Shown piece by piece: positions 1 through 5,032 of a DNA stretch of 7,251 bases (position 1 is the stretch's first letter; every line of letters begins with the position of its first letter). Source of the DNA: Patescibacteria group bacterium (GTDB lineage: Bacteria; Patescibacteriota; Gracilibacteria; UM-FILTER-43-11). The stretch spans positions 1-7,251 of the forward strand of contig JAJDCF010000058.1 of NCBI GenBank assembly GCA_029260955.1. The letters run 5' to 3'. The position numbers and the translations under genes were made by a program. The notes under the pieces are model-generated. The model searched no databases. It was not told the DNA's origin and was given only the letters and a program-made list of their open reading frames with translations.

Positions 1-1
1 G

Positions 2-310
2 CTTGAGGAAGTTTATTTACCCGGTAAATCTGATCCTATCGATCTGCCAAGTAATTCGGAGGCCAGCTACTTACTTCAAAGACTCCGAGATGAAGCTCAT
101 CGCTTTGCAATTGAGGCCAACCGAGGCTCGAGGAATAAGAAAATGACCCAATCTGTTTTGGACGAGATTCCTGGGCTTGGGCCAAAGGCGAAGAAAAAGC
201 TTTTGACCTATTTTGGTTCAGCGCATAAAATTCAGGAAGCTTCCCAGGTTCAGCTAGAACAAATTGTTGGTGAGAAGCTGTCAGCCAGTATTAAAAAACA
301 CCTAATATAA
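2..310 (+). CDS. uvrC: UvrABC excinuclease subunit C, C-terminal fragment
   Basis: This is the last 102 codons of an open frame that enters from the left edge and stops at TAA 308-310. UvrC makes both incisions around a UvrB-bound DNA lesion in nucleotide excision repair in the cytoplasm. The visible part begins in the RNase H-like endonuclease domain: EEVYLPGK, then LLQRLRDEAHRFAI, whose His (fragment residue 33) corresponds to the conserved catalytic-site His of the family. It ends with the C-terminal helix-hairpin-helix DNA-binding region, where the first hairpin is clear (LDEIPGLGPKAKKKLL, about residues 53-68). The second hairpin (about 84-101) is degenerate and lacks the usual Pro-Gly turn. 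The GIY-YIG nuclease and UvrB-binding parts must lie outside the window. The next gene starts 7 nt after the stop, so co-transcription is likely. Confidence 0.93.
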   Translation, partial: LEEVYLPGKSDPIDLPSNSEASYLLQRLRDEAHRFAIEANRGSRNKKMTQSVLDEIPGLGPKAKKKLLTYFGSAHKIQEASQVQLEQIVGEKLSASIKKHLI

Positions 311-317
311 ATTTCCT

Positions 318-827
318 ATGGCTAAAGTCTTATCTATTGTTGCTCCCGAGAATTTTCAGCAAATCGAGTATCTTGAATCAAAAAAGGCTCTTGAAGAGCA
401 GGGGCATGAGGTTGTAATGTGCAGTACTCACCAGATGGCTTTTGATAAGCTCGACCAGCGATATAAGGTTGATGTACTTTTAGACGATGTAATGGAGGAT
501 GATTTTGATGCCGTTATGTTTATAGGTGGCCCCGGTGCTAGCGCTCATTTTGATGATGATGATTTTCATTCAATAGCGAGAGCTTTTTTTACGGCAAACA
601 AACTTACGACAGCCATATGCGCGGCACCGGTTATTTTGGCGCGCGCCGGCCTACTTAAGGGGGTAAAATCGACCTGTTGGCCTAGTCACGGCGGTGACTT
701 GAAGGCGGCAGAGGCGGAGTATACCGAGGCTCATGTTGAAAAAGATGGCTTGATTATTACAGCTGATGGCCCTGATTCGGCATATAAATTCGGCTTAGCT
801 GTGGCTGAGGCACTTGGTACTTCCTAG
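318..827 (+). CDS. DJ-1/PfpI family protein (class I glutamine amidotransferase-like fold)
   Basis: This 169-residue protein has the size and landmarks of a single DJ-1/PfpI domain. The candidate nucleophile is Cys101 in AICAAP, at the nucleophile elbow, with the family Glu at residue 17 (QQIEYLE) and the loop IGGPGA at 69-74. The context Cys-Ala-Ala resembles DJ-1/YajL rather than the Cys-His of PfpI proteases, so protease activity is not predicted. The His that follows the elbow in human DJ-1 is replaced by a TCWPS stretch (119-123), as in many bacterial relatives. The C-terminus (VEKDGLIITADGPDSAYKF) matches the family closely, with GPD where GPG is usual, and there is no extra C-terminal helix. 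Members act as redox-sensitive chaperones or in glyoxal/glycation defence; which applies here cannot be read from sequence. It starts 7 nt after uvrC with no Shine-Dalgarno, and its TAG stop shares CTAG with the convergent gene. Confidence 0.9.
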   Translation: MAKVLSIVAPENFQQIEYLESKKALEEQGHEVVMCSTHQMAFDKLDQRYKVDVLLDDVMEDDFDAVMFIGGPGASAHFDDDDFHSIARAFFTANKLTTAICAAPVILARAGLLKGVKSTCWPSHGGDLKAAEAEYTEAHVEKDGLIITADGPDSAYKFGLAVAEALGTS

Positions 828-1918
828 TACTTAGCCTCAAGAAAACGCTTGGCATTTTTCGAGTATACTTTGTTCAGGACTGACCTACTTAGTCCTAAGC
901 CGTTTAGTATTACAACTTCGTCTGCTCGTTTTTTATGAGTGGCAAATTTTGTTTCCATAGACTTGCAATAATCGCCTTCTTTGGGCTTACAATTGTCATA
1001 TCGTTGTTGATTAGTTGCAAGTATTTTATTGTAATAATCACTAACTGCCTTGCACATGAAATGCCTCTTTTCGAGTATATCTTTGTAGCAGCGAATAGTT
1101 TCCTCTACAAAGGCTCGATCTTTGTGATCGGCTTCGGTTAGCACCATATCTGCGCCAAAAAGAATCCGATCCTGAAATTCGTTGATGAAGTTCGCGTATT
1201 TCCCAGGATCTTTACTAATTCGTCTAAAGCCGGCAGCCATAAACTCAGGAGACCCAAAACTCATGTCCGTATAAAGGTTTGGATATGTCCTGAATAGCGC
1301 GCTTACCCTGTCGAGTCCAATGCTGGAAACCATGAAGTGAGGAACTGACATAACGAGAGCTGGGTACTTTGCTAGAATCCGTTCAAGTTCCTGACCGTAT
1401 TTGGTGATATTTATGTGAAACAACAATGGAACTTCGTTTCTTTCAGCAAAAGCATAAATAGGGAGCATGCGTGGGGAATCCAGAGGTATGCTGAATATGT
1501 TGTAGTAGTATGAATGGCCGTTATAGAGCTTGATGCCTTTTCCACCGCGATCGATGCAGCCCTTTAAATATGCAAGTGCATCAGAATCGAGAGGGTTTAC
1601 TGTACAGAAAGGAATGAATTTATCTGGATATTCCTTGGCAATGTCAAAAATATCATCCGTGTTTTCACGATATCCCGTGAAGCTCTTATGGCCGTTCAAA
1701 GTCAGTGTTTCTGTTGGCGAAGGTACCAATATGGTTTTGCTAATTCCGGTTGTCTCGTGGGCACTAATGAGTACCTTTGCTCTGGTTAGATCCTCTATAT
1801 GTTCGTGAGTATCAATGATACCTGGTGATCCAAAAGCCTGAATTATGCCAGATAGCGCTGCCACTATCACTATAATTGACCCGGCCAAAAAGGCGATTTT
1901 ACAACGATGACTATACAT
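824..1918 (-). CDS. Membrane-anchored or exported amidohydrolase (Amidohydro-rel / ACMSD-like TIM barrel)
   Basis: This 364-residue protein starts with a short basic leader and one hydrophobic segment (about residues 8-29, KIAFLAGSIIVIVAALSG), a signal peptide or membrane anchor placing the catalytic domain outside the cytoplasm. The rest reads as a metal-dependent TIM-barrel hydrolase. The metal-binding HxH is in IIDTHEHI (His38, His40), GGKGIKLYNG has Lys130, LLFHIN has His168, SVPHFM has His194 and LFGADM has Asp257. The end (LNGLGLSRSVLNKVYSKNAK) matches the usual last helix of the amidohydrolase-related family. Between Asp257 and that helix lies an extra stretch of about 60 residues (275-335) rich in Lys and containing four Cys (277, 289, 310, 318), which I do not recognise. 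The substrate is unknown; relatives are decarboxylases or hydrolases of small carboxylates and lactones. A TATAAT lies 26 nt upstream of the ATG, with no Shine-Dalgarno. The TAG stop overlaps the convergent DJ-1-like gene. Confidence 0.82.
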   Translation of the reverse strand: MYSHRCKIAFLAGSIIVIVAALSGIIQAFGSPGIIDTHEHIEDLTRAKVLISAHETTGISKTILVPSPTETLTLNGHKSFTGYRENTDDIFDIAKEYPDKFIPFCTVNPLDSDALAYLKGCIDRGGKGIKLYNGHSYYYNIFSIPLDSPRMLPIYAFAERNEVPLLFHINITKYGQELERILAKYPALVMSVPHFMVSSIGLDRVSALFRTYPNLYTDMSFGSPEFMAAGFRRISKDPGKYANFINEFQDRILFGADMVLTEADHKDRAFVEETIRCYKDILEKRHFMCKAVSDYYNKILATNQQRYDNCKPKEGDYCKSMETKFATHKKRADEVVILNGLGLSRSVLNKVYSKNAKRFLEAKY

Positions 1919-1944
1919 TTATACTTGAATTAATTACTTAATCG

Positions 1945-1950
1945 ATTATA
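1945..1950 (-). promoter_or_regulatory. Probable -10 element for the amidohydrolase gene
   Basis: The minus strand reads TATAAT here, a perfect consensus -10, 26 nt before the ATG at 1918. Transcription would start near 1938, leaving a leader of about 20 nt. No good -35 hexamer is found at 16-18 bp spacing (TTCTAT or TTTCTA at best). A perfect 10-bp palindrome, TAATCGATTA (1939-1948), overlaps the -10 and could be a regulator site, but in AT-rich DNA it may be chance. Confidence 0.45.
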
Positions 1951-1962
1951 CAGTGCGATTCC

Positions 1963-2002
1963 TTGATATAGAAATCGGTTTTTGATATGCTTTCTTTATA
2001 AT
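1963..2002 (+). promoter_or_regulatory. Probable promoter(s) for the YtxH/H1-like gene
   Basis: Two overlapping readings are possible. One is TTGATA (1963-1968), 17 bp, then TATGCT (1986-1991), which has ideal spacing and a good -35. The other is the perfect TATAAT at 1997-2002, which lacks a good -35 at normal spacing. The second would start transcription near 2009, only about 13 nt before the ATG at 2022, giving an almost leaderless message. TTGATAT also occurs twice (1963-1969 and 1982-1988), 19 bp apart, which could mark a tandem binding site. Confidence 0.5.
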
Positions 2003-2021
2003 AAAACCTAATCAAAAAAAC

Positions 2022-2561
2022 ATGAAACTAGGACGCTATATTGTCGGACTTATTTCTGGACTTACTTTCGGCATGCTCTTTGCTCCAAAGAAGGGTAAAA
2101 AATTGCGAGATGAACTTGCTAAAGTGGGGGAGGGATCTGGTCAGGAGGCGCTTATGGCTCTTTTTAATGCTTTCAAGGATGCCGGTGCGGATGCTGCGAC
2201 GGAGATGAAAAAATTGTCTGAGAGTGAACAATTACAGTCTGCTTTAAACATGTCCAAAGATAAGATGCGTGACTATTTGTCTGAATTAGAGGAGCATGGC
2301 TCAGACATGGCTGCTTGTTGTCAGGATAAAATGGAAGAATTTTCTGACGTTGCGGCGGCTGCCAGTTCCGCATTCAAAAAACGAGCGGTAAGAAAGAAAA
2401 AAGTAGTCACAAAAGCTGTAAATCGCCGCACAAAAAAGGTAAGGCGTGTTGTTAAGGTGAAGGTTAATGCGGTGAAGAAGGTAGCAAAAAAGGTTGCGCC
2501 TAAGAAAAAAAAAGTTACAGCTAAAAAAGCTAAAAAGAAGGTTGCGTCCAAGAAGAAGTAG
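2022..2561 (+). CDS. YtxH-like membrane-anchored protein with a lysine-rich histone-H1-like C-terminal tail
   Basis: This 179-residue protein has three parts. Residues 1-30 match the YtxH pattern: a glycine-containing hydrophobic segment (about 5-20, RYIVGLISGLTFGMLF) followed directly by APKKGKKLRDEL. Residues about 38-117 are helical-looking, mildly acidic and Ala-rich, with adjacent Cys99-Cys100. Residues 119-179 form a basic tail with 32 Lys/Arg in 61 positions, no acidic residue, and KKVAKK, PKKKK and AKKAKKK repeats like the tail of eukaryotic H1 and bacterial H1-like proteins. YtxH proteins are small, poorly characterised and often stress-associated; H1-like tails bind DNA or RNA by charge. 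A membrane-to-nucleoid (or ribosome) tether is my inference. The start is supported by the upstream promoter and by the YtxH match beginning at residue 1. No Shine-Dalgarno precedes it; the leader is A-rich. An A9 run (2505-2513) lies inside the tail. Confidence 0.8.
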   Translation: MKLGRYIVGLISGLTFGMLFAPKKGKKLRDELAKVGEGSGQEALMALFNAFKDAGADAATEMKKLSESEQLQSALNMSKDKMRDYLSELEEHGSDMAACCQDKMEEFSDVAAAASSAFKKRAVRKKKVVTKAVNRRTKKVRRVVKVKVNAVKKVAKKVAPKKKKVTAKKAKKKVASKKK

Positions 2562-2591
2562 GCTTACTAGCTCTTGCTATTTTCTCTGTGG

Positions 2592-2630
2592 GCGTTAAAA
2601 TCTTTACGCTCTTTTAATATTTTATTTTTT
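2592..2630 (+). terminator. Possible weak intrinsic terminator after the YtxH/H1-like gene
   Basis: GCGTTAAA (2592-2599) can pair with TTTACGC (2603-2609) to give seven base pairs with one bulged T and a 3-nt loop. It is followed by a T-rich stretch (2610-2630, ending in six T). The position, 30 nt after the stop codon and before hppA, is right for a terminator, but the stem is short and AT-rich, so termination may be partial or absent. The same T-rich stretch runs into TATAAC (2630-2635), a possible -10 for hppA. Confidence 0.35.
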
Positions 2631-2646
2631 ATAACGAAAGTCGACA

Positions 2647-4668
2647 ATGACAGCACTATATATTCCTTTTTTGATTTCAATACTTGCTTTGGCTTATGCC
2701 GCTTATAACACTTTTCGTGTACTTTCTCATGACACTGGAACCGATAAGATGAGAGAGATCGCTAAGGCGATTCAGGATGGAGCCATGGCTTACATGCATC
2801 GTCAATTTAAGACGATTAGCGTTTTTGCAGTGGTAATTGCGGCCTTGATGGCTTATCTGTTGGGGTGGCATATAGCTTTAAGCTTTGTTGTTGGTGCTGT
2901 TTTATCTGCTTTGGCTGGTTATGCCGGTATGAACGTCTCAGTTCGTGCCAATGTACGTACAGCAGCTGCTGCTAAAGACGGAATTCCTGCTGCACTCGAT
3001 GTAGCTTTTCGCGGTGGGTCAGTGACCGGAATGGCTGTAGTTGGACTTTCACTTCTTGGTGTAACGGGTCTTTATCTTGGATTTATGCAGCTTGGAGTCG
3101 AGGGGAATGAAATTCCACATCTTTTGATTGGATTTGGATTCGGTGCATCACTTATTTCACTCTTTGCTCGTCTTGGCGGAGGAATTTTTACAAAAGCAGC
3201 CGACGTTGGGGCTGATTTAGTGGGTAAAATCGAAGTTGGAATTCCCGAGGATGATCCACGTAATCCTGCTACTATTGCTGACAATGTAGGAGATAACGTA
3301 GGTGACTGTGCCGGAATGGGTGCTGATCTTTTTGAGACATACGCCGTAACGCTTGTAGCTACTATGGTTCTGGCTGTTGCTCAGGGTTTTTCTGAGGCTT
3401 ACGTGCTTTATCCGATTGCGCTTGGAGCTGTTGCTATCATCGCTTCTGTTATCGGTTCAAACTTTGTTCGAACCAAATCCAAGACTAAAATCATGGCTGC
3501 TCTATATAAAGGTATGCTCGTCACTCAGGTTTTGGCGTTGATTGGTTTTTACTTTGTCACTCAGTGGATGATTCCAGCGTCTAGTAATCCTATGAGCTTG
3601 TTCTGGACGACTGTTGTGGGTGGCGTGCTTACGGTGCTTATTATTGTTATTACGGAGTACTACACTTCTACTGACTACAAGCCTGTACGAGATGTTGCTA
3701 AGGCTTCTGAGACCGGAGCAGGAACCAATATTATTATTGGAATTGCTGCCGGGCTAGAAAGTACCATTTTGGTTGTCCTTGCTATTGTCGCGGCTATTTT
3801 CGTTTCTTACAGCTTGGGCGGTCTTTATGGAATTGCGATTGCTGCTACTAGTATGCTTTCTACAACGGGTATTATAATTGCCATGGATTCATACGGACCG
3901 ATTACGGATAACGCTGGTGGAATTGCTGAAATGGCTAAGCTTCCGGAAGATGTCAGAAATGTTACTGATGCGCTGGACGCTGTTGGTAACACTACTAAGG
4001 CGGTTACCAAGGGGTACGCTATTGGCTCTGCTGCTCTGGCTGCCCTTGTTTTATTCCAGGATTATAACGCGGCTTTGCTAAAGGCAGGGCAAAATTTGAT
4101 ATTTGATATTACTGATCACAAAGTACTCATTGGATTATTCCTTGGCGGACTTATTCCTTATGCTTTCTCTGCTGTTACCATGCGTGCTGTTGGTAAAACT
4201 GCTCACGCGGTAGTAACCGAGGTTCGCAGACAGTTTAAACACATTAAAGGAATCATGACCGGAAAAGCCAAGCCTGATTACGAAAGATGTGTGGACATTG
4301 TAACCAAGGCCGCTCTTATTGAAATGATTGTTCCAGCACTGATTGCTGTACTTAGTCCTATTGTTGTTGGCTTCATGTTCGGGCCTAAAGCTCTTGGAGG
4401 ACTTTTGATTGGTGTGATTGTTTCTGGACTTCTTATGGCTATTTCGATGGCTAACGGCGGTGCAACTTGGGACAATGCTAAAAAATACATCGAGGACGGT
4501 CATCATGGTGGAAAAGGCTCCGAGGCTCACAAGGCTGCAGTAGTTGGGGACACGGTTGGTGATCCTTACAAAGACACTGCCGGCCCTGCGATCAACGCCC
4601 TGATCAAGGTAATAAATATGATTGCATTACTGATTGCCTCTGGTGTGGCTAGTTGGAGTTTGTTTTAA
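2647..4668 (+). CDS. hppA: Membrane-bound K+-independent proton-pumping pyrophosphatase
   Basis: This 673-residue integral membrane enzyme couples hydrolysis of cytoplasmic PPi to ion export; the length is normal for bacterial members, which have about 16 membrane helices. All signature blocks are present. DVGADLVGKIE (186-196) and the Asp-rich block from DDPRNP (202) through IADNVGDNVGD to GADLFE (230) supply substrate and Mg ligands. DNAGGIAEM is at 421-429, GGATWDNAKKYIEDG at 604-618 and GDTVGDPYKDTAGPA at 634-648. The motif GNTTKAVTKG (447-456) has Lys451 and Thr454, where K+-dependent enzymes have Ala-x-x-Ala/Gly. By family rules this marks a K+-independent enzyme, and all known ones of that type pump H+ rather than Na+. 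The N-terminal helix and first loop look complete, supporting ATG 2647. No Shine-Dalgarno is visible; TATAAC at 2630-2635 is a possible -10. It may also be reached by readthrough from the gene upstream. Confidence 0.96.
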   Translation: MTALYIPFLISILALAYAAYNTFRVLSHDTGTDKMREIAKAIQDGAMAYMHRQFKTISVFAVVIAALMAYLLGWHIALSFVVGAVLSALAGYAGMNVSVRANVRTAAAAKDGIPAALDVAFRGGSVTGMAVVGLSLLGVTGLYLGFMQLGVEGNEIPHLLIGFGFGASLISLFARLGGGIFTKAADVGADLVGKIEVGIPEDDPRNPATIADNVGDNVGDCAGMGADLFETYAVTLVATMVLAVAQGFSEAYVLYPIALGAVAIIASVIGSNFVRTKSKTKIMAALYKGMLVTQVLALIGFYFVTQWMIPASSNPMSLFWTTVVGGVLTVLIIVITEYYTSTDYKPVRDVAKASETGAGTNIIIGIAAGLESTILVVLAIVAAIFVSYSLGGLYGIAIAATSMLSTTGIIIAMDSYGPITDNAGGIAEMAKLPEDVRNVTDALDAVGNTTKAVTKGYAIGSAALAALVLFQDYNAALLKAGQNLIFDITDHKVLIGLFLGGLIPYAFSAVTMRAVGKTAHAVVTEVRRQFKHIKGIMTGKAKPDYERCVDIVTKAALIEMIVPALIAVLSPIVVGFMFGPKALGGLLIGVIVSGLLMAISMANGGATWDNAKKYIEDGHHGGKGSEAHKAAVVGDTVGDPYKDTAGPAINALIKVINMIALLIASGVASWSLF

Positions 4669-4738
4669 TTGACGTAGCTTTTTACTTGCGACGACGATAA
4701 CTATTTGTTAGGTTTACTGTCCATTAACAATAAAGTAT

Positions 4739-5026
4739 ATGTCTGAACAATTATCTAGTCAGGTTGTTCCTAAGGATTGGAGCACGGTAAGAATCGAAGG
4801 TTTTAGCCCTAAGGAAGCACAGGTTGTAAGAGCGAATATTCTATGTAATCTTTTAGGCGATCCAGAGTCAATTGATATGGATGAAAATGAAAAGGACGAT
4901 GGGAGGAAAGAAGTAGTCGCGATTACGCTAAAACGGGATGAATTACACGTATGCGCAAAGCCACAAGCTTTTTTCGAGCGTTTGCAATCTACTATACCCG
5001 GAATCAAGCTAGATTTTGCTGCATAA
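4739..5026 (+). CDS. Small hypothetical protein of unknown function (95 aa)
   Basis: I do not recognise this protein. It is soluble-looking, with no signal peptide or membrane segment. The pattern suggests a small alpha/beta fold: a strand VRIEGF (17-22), a helix SPKEAQVVRANILCNLLG (23-40), an acidic, probably flexible loop (41-58, with Asp/Glu in DMDENEKDD), a strand or hairpin KEVVAITLKRDELHVCA (58-73 region), a helix FFERLQSTI (78-86) and a last strand IKLDF (89-93). Cys36 and Cys72 are the only cysteines. It lies 70 nt after hppA, so co-transcription is possible; no clear terminator or full promoter is seen in that gap, although TTGACG directly follows the hppA stop (4669-4674). No Shine-Dalgarno precedes the ATG. 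It converges on ppsA with 6 nt between stops. Its sensible amphipathic pattern and its exact fit between two genes argue that it is real. Confidence 0.68.
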   Translation: MSEQLSSQVVPKDWSTVRIEGFSPKEAQVVRANILCNLLGDPESIDMDENEKDDGRKEVVAITLKRDELHVCAKPQAFFERLQSTIPGIKLDFAA

Positions 5027-5032
5027 AGGTGC

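Noticed and set aside
935..1141. Hydrophobic 68-residue + strand ORF resembling a small membrane protein
   Set aside because: It is antisense to the amidohydrolase coding sequence; hydrophobic shadows are expected opposite hydrophilic codons, and no start signal precedes it.
4135..4530. 131-residue - strand ORF inside hppA
   Set aside because: It is antisense to the most conserved part of the pyrophosphatase, has a composition typical of a shadow frame (many Ser, Asn, His) and resembles no protein I know.
4669..4738. Terminator or promoter between hppA and the 95-residue gene
   Set aside because: No hairpin followed by a T run is present, and TTGACG (4669-4674) has no matching -10 at normal spacing.
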